Shown: positions 53,064 to 62,468 of the stretch, piece after piece
Position numbering within the stretch: position 1 is the stretch's first letter
Layout of the letters: each line of letters begins with the position of its first letter
NCBI RefSeq assembly: GCF_900129095.1
Contig: NZ_FQVA01000002.1
Span: 248,001 to 312,000 of the forward strand
Reading direction: 5' to 3'
DNA from: Microbulbifer donghaiensis
GTDB lineage: Bacteria > Pseudomonadota > Gammaproteobacteria > Pseudomonadales > Cellvibrionaceae
DNA length: 64,000 nt
Position numbers and translations under genes: made by a program
Notes under the pieces: model-generated
Seen by the model: the letters and a program-made list of their open reading frames with translations, nothing else
Told to the model about the DNA's origin: nothing
Databases searched by the model: none

Positions 53064-53468
53064 CTATATGGCTGCCTTTAATGCTGAGTAAATGGGTTCG
53101 GGTAGCGCGCAGGGTCTGCGGCTGTCGTCCGAGACGCAGGCGACTTTGACCACAGCCTCGCAAATAATTTCATCGCCGCGCCATATTTTTTGCTCAAATG
53201 TCACCGCGGCGCGCCCCAGTTTGCCAATCGCGGCGCTGGCTCGCAATGCGTCGTCCAGCTGCGCCGAGCGGCGGTACTGGATTTCCGCCGAGTGCACCAC
53301 CAGCAACAGCCCCTGCTGCGGCATGGCGGGCTTATCATAGCCGAGCGAGCGGACCAGTTCTGTGCGCGCGCGCTCCATATACTTCAAATAATTCACGTAA
53401 TACACGATTCCGCCCGCGTCCGTATCCTCGATATAGACGCGGATGGGGATACTGAAAGCCTCTTTCAC
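53064..53468 (-). CDS. ybgC: Tol-Pal-associated acyl-CoA thioesterase YbgC
   Basis: A 134-residue hotdog thioesterase. The active-site motif YIEDTDAGGIVYYVNYLKYMERAR (residues 12-35) includes the catalytic Asp, and EDTD is the family hallmark. The first gene of the ybgC-tolQRAB-pal-cpoB operon; in other bacteria it acts on acyl-CoA or acyl-ACP at the membrane. The start is GTG 53468 with GGGG upstream. Confidence 0.94.
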   Translation of the reverse strand: MKEAFSIPIRVYIEDTDAGGIVYYVNYLKYMERARTELVRSLGYDKPAMPQQGLLLVVHSAEIQYRRSAQLDDALRASAAIGKLGRAAVTFEQKIWRGDEIICEAVVKVACVSDDSRRPCALPEPIYSALKAAI

Positions 53469-53528
53469 CCCTGCCCCTTCACTGTTCAGATGTTCAAATC
53501 GCGACCGGCGGCCGCGATGAAATGGTCA

Positions 53529-54548
53529 TTATTTGCTGTCCGGCTTCGGCAGGCCGAAATGCTCATAGGCCAGCGCCGTCACCACGCGCCCCCGCGGGGT
53601 GCGGGCGATATAGCCCTGCTGGATCAGGTAGGGCTCGAGTACATCCTCGATGGTGTCCCGCTCCTCGCTGATCGCGGCCGCGAGGCTGTCGATGCCCACC
53701 GGACCGCCGTCGAACTTCTCGATCATCGCCAGCAGCATGCGCCGGTCCAGCTGGTCGAAACCGCGCGCGTCCACATTGAGCATATTCAGTGCGGCGTCGG
53801 CGATACCGCTATCGACGCTGCCGTCGCCCTTCACTTCAGCGTAGTCGCGCACCCGGCGCAGCAGCCGATTGGCAATCCGCGGCGTGCCGCGGGCCCGACG
53901 GGCCACCTCCAGTGCACCGCCCTCGTCCATTCCCACCCCCATCAGGCCGGCGGAACGGCGCACGATACTGGTCAGGTCGGCGACATTGTAAAACTCGAGC
54001 CGCTGCACGATACCGAAGCGGTCACGCAGCGGCGAGGTCAGCAGACCCGCCCTGGTGGTGGCACCGACGAGAGTAAACGGCGGCAGATCCAGCTTGATCG
54101 AGCGGGCCGCCGGCCCCTCGCCGATCATGATATCCAGCTGGTAGTCCTCCATGGCCGGATACAGGACCTCCTCAACATGGGGGCTGAGGCGGTGGATCTC
54201 ATCGATAAACAGCACATCGCCCGGCTCGAGATTGGTCATCAGCGCGGCCAGATCGCCGGCCTTCTCCAGTACCGGTCCGGAAGTGGTCTTGATGGCCACA
54301 TCCATTTCCGCGGCGATGATATTCGCCAGCGTCGTCTTGCCCAGCCCCGGCGGGCCGAACACCAGCGTGTGATCCAGGGCTTCACCGCGCAGTTTGGCGG
54401 CCTGGATAAAGATTTCCATCTGCTCGCGCACCACCGGCTGGCCGACATAGTCGGCCAAGGACTTGGGGCGCACGGCGCGATCGTACTGCTCTTCCTGGCC
54501 CGTAGGCCCTATGGGCTCGGGGGCGATGAGACGGTCGGCTTCGATCAC
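53529..54548 (-). CDS. ruvB: Holliday junction branch migration ATPase RuvB
   Basis: A 339-residue AAA+ motor. Walker A is GPPGLGKT, Walker B is LFIDEIHRL, sensor 1 is in GATTRAG, and the C-terminal winged-helix domain ends [22 protein letters not shown]. The GTG at 54546-54548 is chosen as start: it is 5 bases after GAGGAGG and gives the family's N-terminus (IEADRLI). The longer frame runs into a repeated element and is rejected. Confidence 0.96.
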   Translation of the reverse strand: MIEADRLIAPEPIGPTGQEEQYDRAVRPKSLADYVGQPVVREQMEIFIQAAKLRGEALDHTLVFGPPGLGKTTLANIIAAEMDVAIKTTSGPVLEKAGDLAALMTNLEPGDVLFIDEIHRLSPHVEEVLYPAMEDYQLDIMIGEGPAARSIKLDLPPFTLVGATTRAGLLTSPLRDRFGIVQRLEFYNVADLTSIVRRSAGLMGVGMDEGGALEVARRARGTPRIANRLLRRVRDYAEVKGDGSVDSGIADAALNMLNVDARGFDQLDRRMLLAMIEKFDGGPVGIDSLAAAISEERDTIEDVLEPYLIQQGYIARTPRGRVVTALAYEHFGLPKPDSK

Positions 54549-54560
54549 AGAGGCCTCCTC

Positions 54561-54752
54561 GAATGCGGAATGATGAATGCGGAATGCGGAATACGCGGGC
54601 AGGCCCATTCCCGAAATCGAGCACTGTGCCCGCGGTCACGCGCTGTTGCCACCGTGGATTTTGATCGCGGCCATGGGCGGATGGCCGTCCCGCCGCTCCT
54701 ATAGGGGGAGCGCGATAATTCATTCCGCATTCCGCATTCCTCATTCCGCATT
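54561..54752. repeat. MITE-like element with about 32-bp terminal inverted repeats between ruvA and ruvB
   Basis: Left end 54561-54592 and right end 54717-54750 are near-complementary (about 30 of 32 positions), both built from GAATGCG units (GAATGCGGAATG). The inner 120 bases are non-coding and contain a GCGGCCATGGGCGGATGGCC dyad. No transposase is present. It fills most of the 224-base ruvA-ruvB gap, which is usually short. Confidence 0.6.
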
Positions 54753-54772
54753 TCTACACCCTTCCGCATTCA

Positions 54773-55381
54773 TCAAGCCGGCGCCATGCTCTTCAGGGCG
54801 AGGCGAATCAGCGTGGCGCTGTCGGCGTCCGGCTGCTCCTTGCTCGCCTTCGCTACCATCTTGGTGGCTTCCGTCGGCTTGTAACCGAGCGCCGCCAGCG
54901 CGCTCTCCGCCTCGCCGGCGTGGTCGACCTTCGGCGCCGCTGCGGCCATCAGCGGGATATCGTTGGCGTCGCCGAACTGCGGCGCCAGCTTGTCCCGCAG
55001 CTCGATAATCAGGCGCTCGGCGGTCTTCTTGCCGACACCCGGCACTTTTACCAGGGCGGCGACATTGTCTTCCGCCACACAGCGGGACAGCGCGGCACCG
55101 TCGAGACCGGACAGTATCGCCAGCGCCATCTTCGGTCCCACGCCGTTGACCTTGATCAGGGTGCGGAACAGCTGGCGGTCGGCGTCGCGGATAAAGCCGT
55201 ACAGTGTCTGCGCGGTTTCTGAAACCGCCAGATGGGTGTGCAGCTGCACCGCCTGGCCCAACTGCGGCAGCTCAAAAATCGTGGTCATGGGGGCGAGTAC
55301 TTCGTAGCCCACTCCCTGCACATCCACCAGCAGCAGCGGTGGCTGAACCGCGGCCAGGGTGCCGCTCAGTCTTCCGATCAT
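54773..55381 (-). CDS. ruvA: Holliday junction DNA-binding protein RuvA
   Basis: A 202-residue protein (E. coli 203) forming tetramers around Holliday junctions with RuvB. Domain I starts MIGRLSGTL, domain II has two helix-hairpin-helix motifs (LIKVNGVGPKMALAILSGLDG and LVKVPGVGKKTAERLIIEL), and domain III (about 150-202) contacts RuvB. The start is ATG 55381; the preceding TTG is not needed. Confidence 0.96.
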   Translation of the reverse strand: MIGRLSGTLAAVQPPLLLVDVQGVGYEVLAPMTTIFELPQLGQAVQLHTHLAVSETAQTLYGFIRDADRQLFRTLIKVNGVGPKMALAILSGLDGAALSRCVAEDNVAALVKVPGVGKKTAERLIIELRDKLAPQFGDANDIPLMAAAAPKVDHAGEAESALAALGYKPTEATKMVAKASKEQPDADSATLIRLALKSMAPA

Positions 55382-55417
55382 CAAAAATCGTCCCGTCTAG
55401 GAAATCTGGATTTGCAC

Positions 55418-55498
55418 TGTAGGATGGGCAAAGCGCAGCGTGCCCATCAGCAGTGCCCGGAGATGGGCACGTCGCTGGGCTCCTTTGCCCATCCTACA
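55418..55498. repeat. REP-like inverted repeat (TGTAGGATGGGCA type) between ruvC and ruvA
   Basis: The left end begins TGTAGGATGGGCAAAGCG and the right end closes with the complement ending TTTGCCCATCCTACA. The halves pair over about 30 bases with gaps. The same element recurs at 56959-57087, so it is a dispersed family. Confidence 0.75.
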
Positions 55499-55527
55499 AG
55501 TCGATTCAGTGCCACAGCCGCACACCA

Positions 55528-56076
55528 TCAGGAGATACTCAGGCGGCCGCGGCGGAAGCGGCCGCGCGCGCCGCCGGCGGTCTGCACCAGGGTCTGCATC
55601 GTGTGCATATGGCAGAGGGCCACCGCCAGGGCATCGGCGGCGTCCTCCTGCGGCGATGCCGGCAGGGACAGCAGTGTCTTCACCATATGCTGCACCTGCA
55701 GCTTGTCCGCCGCGCCCGTTCCTACCACCGCCTGCTTCACCTTACGCGCCTCGTACTCGGCCACCGGCAGATCCGCATTGGTCGCGGCGACGATTGCCGC
55801 ACCGCGGGCCTGCCCCAGCTTCAGGGCCGAACCGGCGCTCTTGGACATAAACACGCTTTCGATCGCCATCTGCGCCGGCTGATACTGCTGCGCTATCTGG
55901 CTTACCGCATCGAAAATAAGTTTGAGTCGCTCCGGCAGCGGTCCTTCCGGAATACGGATCACGCCACTGGCGACATAGGTGGCCTTGTTGCGCTGCACAT
56001 CGATCAGGCCGTAGCCGGTTTTGCGCGAGCCGGGGTCTATGCCCAGGATGCGGGTCAAGGGCGGGTCCCCCGTCAT
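55528..56076 (-). CDS. ruvC: Holliday junction resolvase RuvC
   Basis: A 182-residue Mg2+-dependent endonuclease resolving Holliday junctions. The RNase H-fold acidic residues are in [13 protein letters not shown] (first Asp), [14 protein letters not shown] (Glu) and [16 protein letters not shown] (two Asp). Start ATG 56076 lacks a clear ribosome site; the TTG at 56056-56058, preceded by GGGGGA, would give a 176-residue protein starting closer to the family N-terminus. The C-terminal tail is Arg/Gly-rich. Confidence 0.93.
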   Translation of the reverse strand: MTGDPPLTRILGIDPGSRKTGYGLIDVQRNKATYVASGVIRIPEGPLPERLKLIFDAVSQIAQQYQPAQMAIESVFMSKSAGSALKLGQARGAAIVAATNADLPVAEYEARKVKQAVVGTGAADKLQVQHMVKTLLSLPASPQEDAADALAVALCHMHTMQTLVQTAGGARGRFRRGRLSIS

Positions 56077-56191
56077 ATCTGTACGTTTATATAGTGGTGG
56101 GGAGTGTCCCAAGGTGGGGGGAAGGCGTCAAGGCAGTCGGTGGCGGATGGATTAAGGGGCGGACATAAGGCCGCCCCCTCGGACCCGGGTA

Positions 56192-56935
56192 TCAGGCCAG
56201 CTGCTCCATCACCTCCGCGGGGATGTCGGCATTGCTGTAGACATTCTGCACATCGTCGAGGTCTTCCAGCATGTCCACCAGCGCCATCACTTTTTCGGCA
56301 CCGTCCTTGTCCAGCGGCACGGTAGTGGACGGGATCATCGCGATCTCGGCATTGTCCGGCTTGAAACCGGCCTCGGTCAGCGCGTCCTTCACCGCCATAT
56401 AGTCCTGGAACTCGGTGGTGACCTCGATGCTGCCGTCGTCATTGGTTTCGATATCCTCGGCACCCGATTCCAGGGCCGCCTCCATCAGCGCATCCTCGTC
56501 GACACCGGGTTCGAAATACAGCTGGCCCTTGCGCGAGAACAGGTAGGCCACGGAACCGTCGGTTCCCAGATTACCGCCGCGCTTGGAGAAGGCGTGGCGC
56601 ACTTCCGCCACGGTGCGGTTGCGATTGTCGGTCAGGCACTCCACCAGGACCGCCACACCGCCGACACCGTAACCCTCATAAGTCACTGCCTCGTAGTTCT
56701 CGCCGTCGGCATTGCCGGCACCGCGCGCGATGGCCTTGTCGATGGTGTCGCGCTTCATGTTCGCGCCCAGCGCCTTGTCGATAGTCGCGCGCAGGGTCGG
56801 GTTGTCCTCAGGATTGCCACCGGCTTTCGCAGCTACGGTCAGCTCGCGAATGATCTTGGTGAAAACCTTACCGCGCTTGGCGTCCTGGGCCGCTTTGCGG
56901 TGTTTGATGTTGGCCCATTTACTGTGTCCGGCCAT
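56192..56935 (-). CDS. yebC: YebC/PmpR-family protein (translation/transcription factor)
   Basis: A 247-residue cytoplasmic protein. The N-terminal [23 protein letters not shown] is the family signature; the remaining domains include [22 protein letters not shown] and a C-terminal [10 protein letters not shown] segment. YebC proteins are described as regulators and, more recently, as factors relieving ribosome stalls. The ATG at 56935 matches the family start. It lies between aspS and ruvC, as in E. coli. Confidence 0.95.
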   Translation of the reverse strand: MAGHSKWANIKHRKAAQDAKRGKVFTKIIRELTVAAKAGGNPEDNPTLRATIDKALGANMKRDTIDKAIARGAGNADGENYEAVTYEGYGVGGVAVLVECLTDNRNRTVAEVRHAFSKRGGNLGTDGSVAYLFSRKGQLYFEPGVDEDALMEAALESGAEDIETNDDGSIEVTTEFQDYMAVKDALTEAGFKPDNAEIAMIPSTTVPLDKDGAEKVMALVDMLEDLDDVQNVYSNADIPAEVMEQLA

Positions 56936-56958
56936 TTCTCGTCTCTCTTCAGTCAGCG

Positions 56959-57087
56959 TGTAGGATGGGCAAAGGAGCGAAGCGCGCGGAAAAATGCTCC
57001 CTACCATTTCCGCATTCCCGCCATCCATGGCGGGCTCGTGCCCATTACTACGATTTGATGGGCACGCTTCGCTTTGCCCATCCTACA
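56959..57087. repeat. REP-like inverted repeat (TGTAGGATGGGCA type) between aspS and yebC
   Basis: Second copy of the element at 55418-55498, with ends TGTAGGATGGGCAAAGG and CTTTGCCCATCCTACA. The centre holds an additional dyad (CCCGCCATCCATGGCGGG) not in the first copy. It starts 24 bases upstream of yebC and ends 5 bases beyond the aspS stop. Confidence 0.8.
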
Positions 57088-57092
57088 AAATA

Positions 57093-58871
57093 TCAGCCGA
57101 TCTTCTCTTCTTTCTGGCGCAGGCGGATGCTCAGCTCACGCAGCTGCTTGGAATCCACGGTACCCGGTGCATCGGTCATCACACAGGCAGCACTCTGGGT
57201 CTTCGGGAAGGCGATAACATCGCGAATCGAATCGGTGCCGGTCATCAGCATCACCAGGCGATCGAGGCCAAAGGCCAGGCCACCGTGGGGCGGTGCACCG
57301 TACTTCAGGGCATCCAGCAGGAAGCCGAACTTCTCGCGCTGTTCCTGCTCGTCGATACCGAGAATGCGGAATACGACTTCCTGCATGGCCTGGTCGTGAA
57401 TACGCACGGAACCGCCACCCAGTTCGGTACCGTTCAACACCATATCGTAGGCGCGGGACAGCGCACCCAGCGGATTCGCCTCCAGTTCCTCCGGGGAACA
57501 GGACGGCGCGGTGAACGGGTGGTGCAGAGCGGTCAGGCTGCCGTCATCGTCCTCTTCGAACATCGGGAAGGCCACTACCCACAGCGGCGCCCATTCACAG
57601 GTGTACAGGTTCAGGTCCGCACCCAGCTTGCAGCGCAGTGCGCCCAGGGCTTCCGACACGACCTTGGCCTTGTCGGCACCGAAGAAGATCAGATCGCCGT
57701 TCTCGGCTTCGAGGCGATCCAGAATGGCTGCGCGTGTCTCATTCGGCAGGAACTTAACGATCGGTGACTGCAGGCCGTTTTCCAGGTCGGACTTGTCGTT
57801 GACCTTGATATAGGCCAGCCCCTTGGCACCGTAGATACCGACAAACTTGCCGTAATCGTCGATCTGCTTGCGGGTCAGCTTGTCGTTGCCGCCGGGCACC
57901 TTCAGCGCGGCGACACGGCCCTTCGGATCGTTGGCCGGGCCGGAGAACACCTTGAAATCCACCTCGGTCATCAGATCCTTGATCTCGACCATTTCCAGCG
58001 GAATGCGCAGGTCCGGCTTGTCCGAGCCGTAGCGCAGCATCGCCTGGTAGTGGGTCATGCGCGGGAACTCGCCCAGGTCCACGCCCTTCAATTCCTGGAA
58101 CAGGCTGCGCACCATGTCCTCGGTGATCGACATGATGTCCTCTTCATCGAGGAAGGAGGTCTCGATATCGATCTGGGTGAATTCCGGCTGGCGGTCCGCG
58201 CGCAGGTCCTCGTCGCGGAAGCACTTGGCGATCTGGTAGTAGCGATCGAAACCGGACACCATCAACAGCTGCTTAAACAGCTGCGGCGACTGCGGTAGGG
58301 CGAAGAACTTGCCCTCGTGGGTGCGGCTCGGCACCAGATAGTCACGCGCACCCTCGGGAGTGGCGCGGGTCAGGATCGGCGTCTCTATATCCAGGAAACC
58401 CTGTGCATCCAGGTAGTTGCGGATAGCGGTAGTCAACTTGGAGCGGAAGCGCAGGTTGCGCTGCATCTCGTTGCGGCGCAGGTCCAGGTAGCGGTACTTG
58501 AGGCGCACGTCCTCGCCCACCGCGGTGTGCTCGTCCAGCTGGAAGGGCACGGTTTCGGCGTTGTTGAGAATTTCCAGATCGGTGCCGTAAACCTCCACTT
58601 CACCGGTAACCATATTCGGGTTCACCGCTTCCGCTGCGCGCGCGCGCACGCGACCGGTGACCTTCAGCACATATTCGCTGCGCACACTGTCCGCGGTCTG
58701 GAAATGCTCCGCGGCGTCCGGGTCAAACACCACCTGTACGATACCGTCGCGGTCGCGCAGGTCGATAAAAATCACTCCGCCGTGATCGCGGCGGCGGTCT
58801 ACCCAGCCGCAGAGGGTTACTACACGGTCGATGTCCGCGGATCGTAGGGCGCCACAGTAGTCGCTGCGCAT
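57093..58871 (-). CDS. aspS: Aspartate-tRNA ligase
   Basis: A 592-residue class IIb synthetase of bacterial type. The N-terminal OB-fold anticodon domain ([23 protein letters not shown]), catalytic core with motif 2 ([21 protein letters not shown]), the GAD insertion domain (about 290-420) and motif 3 ([16 protein letters not shown]) are all present. Length equals E. coli AspRS (590). It follows an FmdB-type gene and precedes yebC, a common order. Confidence 0.97.
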   Translation of the reverse strand: MRSDYCGALRSADIDRVVTLCGWVDRRRDHGGVIFIDLRDRDGIVQVVFDPDAAEHFQTADSVRSEYVLKVTGRVRARAAEAVNPNMVTGEVEVYGTDLEILNNAETVPFQLDEHTAVGEDVRLKYRYLDLRRNEMQRNLRFRSKLTTAIRNYLDAQGFLDIETPILTRATPEGARDYLVPSRTHEGKFFALPQSPQLFKQLLMVSGFDRYYQIAKCFRDEDLRADRQPEFTQIDIETSFLDEEDIMSITEDMVRSLFQELKGVDLGEFPRMTHYQAMLRYGSDKPDLRIPLEMVEIKDLMTEVDFKVFSGPANDPKGRVAALKVPGGNDKLTRKQIDDYGKFVGIYGAKGLAYIKVNDKSDLENGLQSPIVKFLPNETRAAILDRLEAENGDLIFFGADKAKVVSEALGALRCKLGADLNLYTCEWAPLWVVAFPMFEEDDDGSLTALHHPFTAPSCSPEELEANPLGALSRAYDMVLNGTELGGGSVRIHDQAMQEVVFRILGIDEQEQREKFGFLLDALKYGAPPHGGLAFGLDRLVMLMTGTDSIRDVIAFPKTQSAACVMTDAPGTVDSKQLRELSIRLRQKEEKIG

Positions 58872-58946
58872 GGATGCTTTCCCGTTGTTTTACGTTAGAC
58901 GTTGTCGATAGATAAATAGAGGGGGCCGCCGTCCGGCACCCCGGGC

Positions 58947-59201
58947 TCAGCTGGCCTCGGCCGTCTTGGCCGCCGGCTTGTCGGACTTGGCCGCGTCCCC
59001 AGCAAGATTTTTCTTACCGCCGGTTTTGAAGTCGGTCTCATACCAGCCGCCACCCTTGAGGCGGAAACCGGCTGCGGAAATCTTCTTGCGCAGCTCCGCC
59101 TTGTCGCAGGCGGGGCAATCGGTCAGCGGAGCATCGCTCATGCGCTGCAGGGCCTCCATCTCGTGGCCGCAGGCATTGCACTGGTATTCGTAGATCGGCA
59201 T
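58947..59201 (-). CDS. FmdB-family zinc-ribbon protein
   Basis: An 84-residue protein. The N-terminal zinc ribbon MPIYEYQCNACGHEMEALQRMSDAPLTDCPACDKAEL has two C-x2-C pairs (CNAC and CPAC), followed by GFRLKGGGWYETDFK, conserved in FmdB proteins; the tail is Lys/Ala-rich and disordered. It is directly upstream of aspS in many gammaproteobacteria. Its role is unclear, possibly regulatory. Confidence 0.9.
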   Translation of the reverse strand: MPIYEYQCNACGHEMEALQRMSDAPLTDCPACDKAELRKKISAAGFRLKGGGWYETDFKTGGKKNLAGDAAKSDKPAAKTAEAS

Positions 59202-59483
59202 GGCTCAATACACGGTACTTAAGGGGGGCGCAGATTATACATGAGCACTTCGGAGGGAAGAAGCAGTCCCCGCGAAGGAGCGCCCCGGGGAGCACCAGGG
59301 CCCAACTTCCGGGACCAAAATAGTAAAAAAAGCACTATTTTTCCCGTATTTTCCCGTGCGGGCGAACAAAAACTATATATACTTCCCCTCAACACCCGCT
59401 GTGGTGAGCCTGACCGGGCCACGACACAGCGGGGGTAAGAACACACTTTTCACTGGAAAAACACTAATAGAAGGAAGCTACTC

Positions 59484-59912
59484 ATGGCCGCACGCAAGAA
59501 AGCCGCAGCTAAGAAAGCCCCCGCCAAGAAAACCGCAGCCAAGAAGGCCCCCGCCAAAAAGGCAGCAGCCAAGGCTGCTCCGGCCAAAAAAGTGACTGCA
59601 GTCAAAGAGAAGTACACAAAAACCCAGATCCTGAACCAGATCGCCGAGAGCACCGAGCTGTCCCGCAAGCAGGTTCAGGCGGTACTGGACGAGCTGACCA
59701 ACGTGATCGAAGGCCACGTGAAGAAGCGCGCGGTTGGCGAATTCGCCCTGCCCGGCCTGCTGAAAATCACCACTGTGAAGAAGCCGGCCAAGAAGGCTCG
59801 CAAGGGTATCAACCCGTTCACCGGTGAAGAGACCATGTTCAAGGCCAAGCCGGCCAGCATCCAGGTGAAGATTCGCCCGCTGAAGAAGCTGAAGGAAATG
59901 GCCGAATCCTGA
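59484..59912 (+). CDS. HU-family DNA-binding protein with histone-H1-like N-terminal tail
   Basis: A 142-residue nucleoid protein. Residues 1-36 form an Ala/Lys/Pro tail of AAKKAP/AKKA repeats like eukaryotic H1 and bacterial AlgP/Hc1. Residues about 43-142 are an HU/IHF-like domain: YTKTQILNQIAESTELSRKQVQAVLDEL helix-turn-helix, then EFALPGLLKI and a beta-arm with GINPFTGEETMFKAKPA. The arm contains the NPxTGE motif of HU family. It has GAAGGAAG upstream and a strong terminator. Function is nucleoid compaction by inference. Confidence 0.92.
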   Translation: MAARKKAAAKKAPAKKTAAKKAPAKKAAAKAAPAKKVTAVKEKYTKTQILNQIAESTELSRKQVQAVLDELTNVIEGHVKKRAVGEFALPGLLKITTVKKPAKKARKGINPFTGEETMFKAKPASIQVKIRPLKKLKEMAES

Positions 59913-59932
59913 TTCGCGCCCCTCGGCAAAAA

Positions 59933-59956
59933 ACCCCGCCACGGCGGGGTTTTTTA
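59933..59956 (+). terminator. Intrinsic terminator after the HU-like gene
   Basis: CCCCGCC (59934-59940) pairs with GGCGGGG (59943-59949) and is followed by seven T (59950-59956). It begins 21 bases after the stop codon. Confidence 0.9.
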
Positions 59957-60043
59957 ATGGGCGACCCGGTCCCTGTCTCCCTCTCCCGCGGACATTTAGC
60001 GTAAAATGGCCGCCCCAGAAGCAAAAAACACTGAACAATCCCT

Positions 60044-61783
60044 ATGCGCGCATCCCGCTATCTGATCGCCACCCAGAAAGAAACCCCCAACGACGCCGTC
60101 GTCATCAGCCATCAGCTGATGCTGCGCGCCGGCATGATCCGTCGCCTCGCTTCCGGCCTCTATACCTGGCTGCCCACCGGCCTGCGGGTCCTGCGCAAGG
60201 TGGAGCGCATAGTGCGCGAGGAAATGGATCGCGCCGGCGCACTCGAAGTGCTGATGCCGGTGGTGCAGCCGGCCGAACTGTGGGAGGAATCCGGCCGCTG
60301 GCAGCAGTATGGCCCGGAACTGCTGCGTATCCAGGACCGCCACGAGAATCCTTTTTGCCTGGGCCCGACCCACGAGGAAGTGATCACAGACCTGATCCGC
60401 AACGAGATCAGCAGCTACAAGCAGCTGCCGGCCAATTTCTACCAGATTCAGACCAAGTTCCGCGACGAGATCCGCCCCCGTTTCGGCGTGATGCGCGCGC
60501 GCGAATTTACCATGAAGGACGCCTACTCCTTCCATGTCGATGCCGATTCCCTGCAGGAAACCTACGACGTGATGCACGGTGCCTACTGCCGCATCTTCGA
60601 CCGCATCGGCCTCGACTACCGCCCGGTACTCGCCGACACCGGCTCCATCGGCGGCTCCAGCTCCCATGAATTCCACGTGCTGGCGGCGAGCGGCGAGGAC
60701 GATATCGCCTTCTCCACTGTTTCCCGCTACGCCGCCAACGTCGAACTTGCCGAAGCAATAGTGCCGGCCGGCGAGCGCCTGGCTGCGACCAAATCCATGG
60801 AGGAAGTGCACACCCCCGGGCAGAAGACCATCGCCGCGGTGAGCGAATTCCTGCAAGCGGATCCGGCGCACTCGGTGAAGACACTGATCGTGCTCGGCGA
60901 GTGCGACGAGGGTCCGGAATCAGAAGCCAGCGCACCGCTGGTAGCCTTGATTCTGCGCGGCGACCACGAACTCAACGAACTCAAAGCGGAGAAACTGCCG
61001 GGCATCGCCAGCCCGCTGCAGTTTGCCCCGGAGCAGCGCATCGCCGACGAGCTGGGCTGCGGTATCGGCTCTCTGGGTCCGGTGGGCCTGGAGATCGACA
61101 TCGTCGTCGACCGCTCCGCCGCCCACCTGGCCGACTTTACCTGCGGCGCCAACAAGGACGATTACCACCTGACCGGCGTCAACTGGGACCGCGATGTAGA
61201 GCTGGGCCGCGTCGAGGACCTGCGCAACGTGGTCGCCGGCGACCCCAGCCCGGACGGCCAGGGCAGCCTGGAAATCAAGCGCGGTATCGAGGTGGGCCAC
61301 ATCTTCCAGCTCGGCGACAAATACAGCCGCGCGATGAACGCCAGCGTGCTGGACGAAAACGGCAAGGAACAGGTCATGGCCATGGGCTGCTACGGCATCG
61401 GCGTATCCCGCATCGTCGCCGCCGCCATAGAGCAGAATCACGACGATGCCGGCATCATCTGGCCGGACGCCATCGCGCCGTTCCAGCTGGCCATAGTGCC
61501 GATCAATATGCACAAGAGCGACGTGGTGCGCGAGAAGTGTGAGCACCTGTACGAATCCCTGCGCGACAAAGGGATCGACGTGCTGTTGATGGACGAGCCC
61601 AAGGCCCGTCTCGGCGCCATGCTCGCGGACGTCGAACTGCTGGGCATTCCCCACCGTATCGTCGTCGGCGATCGCGGCCTGGAAAAGGGCGTGGTGGAGT
61701 ACAAGGGCCGCCGCGATGCCGAAAGCCAGGAGTTCGCCGAGTCACAACTGGAGGAGGTGCTGCTGAAGTTGATCGGCAGCTAA
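60044..61783 (+). CDS. proS: Proline-tRNA ligase
   Basis: A 579-residue class II synthetase of the bacterial type with an editing (INS) domain (about 235-390, between motifs 2 and 3). Motif 1 region is [27 protein letters not shown], motif 2 is [11 protein letters not shown]...[24 protein letters not shown], and motif 3 is [12 protein letters not shown], then the anticodon-binding domain. Length matches E. coli ProS (572). No leader structure was noted. It is monocistronic by context. Confidence 0.97.
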   Translation: MRASRYLIATQKETPNDAVVISHQLMLRAGMIRRLASGLYTWLPTGLRVLRKVERIVREEMDRAGALEVLMPVVQPAELWEESGRWQQYGPELLRIQDRHENPFCLGPTHEEVITDLIRNEISSYKQLPANFYQIQTKFRDEIRPRFGVMRAREFTMKDAYSFHVDADSLQETYDVMHGAYCRIFDRIGLDYRPVLADTGSIGGSSSHEFHVLAASGEDDIAFSTVSRYAANVELAEAIVPAGERLAATKSMEEVHTPGQKTIAAVSEFLQADPAHSVKTLIVLGECDEGPESEASAPLVALILRGDHELNELKAEKLPGIASPLQFAPEQRIADELGCGIGSLGPVGLEIDIVVDRSAAHLADFTCGANKDDYHLTGVNWDRDVELGRVEDLRNVVAGDPSPDGQGSLEIKRGIEVGHIFQLGDKYSRAMNASVLDENGKEQVMAMGCYGIGVSRIVAAAIEQNHDDAGIIWPDAIAPFQLAIVPINMHKSDVVREKCEHLYESLRDKGIDVLLMDEPKARLGAMLADVELLGIPHRIVVGDRGLEKGVVEYKGRRDAESQEFAESQLEEVLLKLIGS

Positions 61784-61799
61784 CAACCAATACCATCGT

Positions 61800-61821
61800 C
61801 ATGCCGGCGCAGGCCGGCATG
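61800..61821. repeat. Short perfect hairpin after proS
   Basis: CATGCCGGC (61800-61808) pairs with GCCGGCATG (61813-61821) around GCAG, 17 bases after the proS stop. This CGTCATGCCGGC-type hairpin is common as a dispersed element in proteobacteria; no T-run follows, so it is only a possible terminator. Confidence 0.55.
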
Positions 61822-61898
61822 GCGATTACGCGGCCCCCGACCCGCAATCCGCAATTGCCGCTGCCCTTCCTCCGCGCCTTTCCGTAAAATCCCCTGTC

Positions 61899-62465
61899 AT
61901 GATAAGAAAAACCCTGATTACACTGCTGCTCGGCCTGCTTGTCGCCGGCGCCCGGGCCCAGGAGAAGATTCCGGAGATAGACCCGGAGCTGCGCCTCGCC
62001 CTGCAGGATGCGGTCACCCAGGCCGACAGCTTTGCCGACCGCTTCGACGCCGAGGTGTGGCTGATGGCCAAATCCCAGCCGCTGGCGCGCTACATCAAGG
62101 ATCCCCAAAAGCGCATGCACGTACTCAAGGCGGTACACCGCGAGGCCACTCTGGCGGGGCTGCGCCCGGAAATCGTTCTCGCGGTCATCCAGATAGAAAG
62201 CGCCTTCGACCCCTACGCAGTGTCCCGGGTCGGCGCCCAGGGCATGATGCAGGTGATGCCCTTCTGGAAGAAGGAAATCGGCCGGCCCGACGACAACTTG
62301 ATCGATATGGACACCAACCTGCGCTACGGCTGCACCATCCTCAAACACTATATTGGCAAGGCCAGGGGCAACCTCGCCAACGCCCTCGCCTACTACAACG
62401 GCAGCTACGGCCGCCACACCTACTCCAGCAAGGTGCTGGATGCCTGGGCGACGCGCTGGAGGTAA
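61899..62465 (+). CDS. Lytic transglycosylase (SLT family)
   Basis: A 188-residue periplasmic peptidoglycan-cleaving enzyme with a signal peptide (about 1-20, ends AGARA). The catalytic Glu is E100 in VIQIESAFDPYAVSRVGAQGMMQVMP, the SLT family signature, with the later YYNGSYGRHTY segment. It is a small single-domain form, shorter than MltC or MltE. The next gene begins 3 bases after the stop, so the two may be co-transcribed. Confidence 0.9.
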   Translation: MIRKTLITLLLGLLVAGARAQEKIPEIDPELRLALQDAVTQADSFADRFDAEVWLMAKSQPLARYIKDPQKRMHVLKAVHREATLAGLRPEIVLAVIQIESAFDPYAVSRVGAQGMMQVMPFWKKEIGRPDDNLIDMDTNLRYGCTILKHYIGKARGNLANALAYYNGSYGRHTYSSKVLDAWATRWR

Positions 62466-62468
62466 GTG

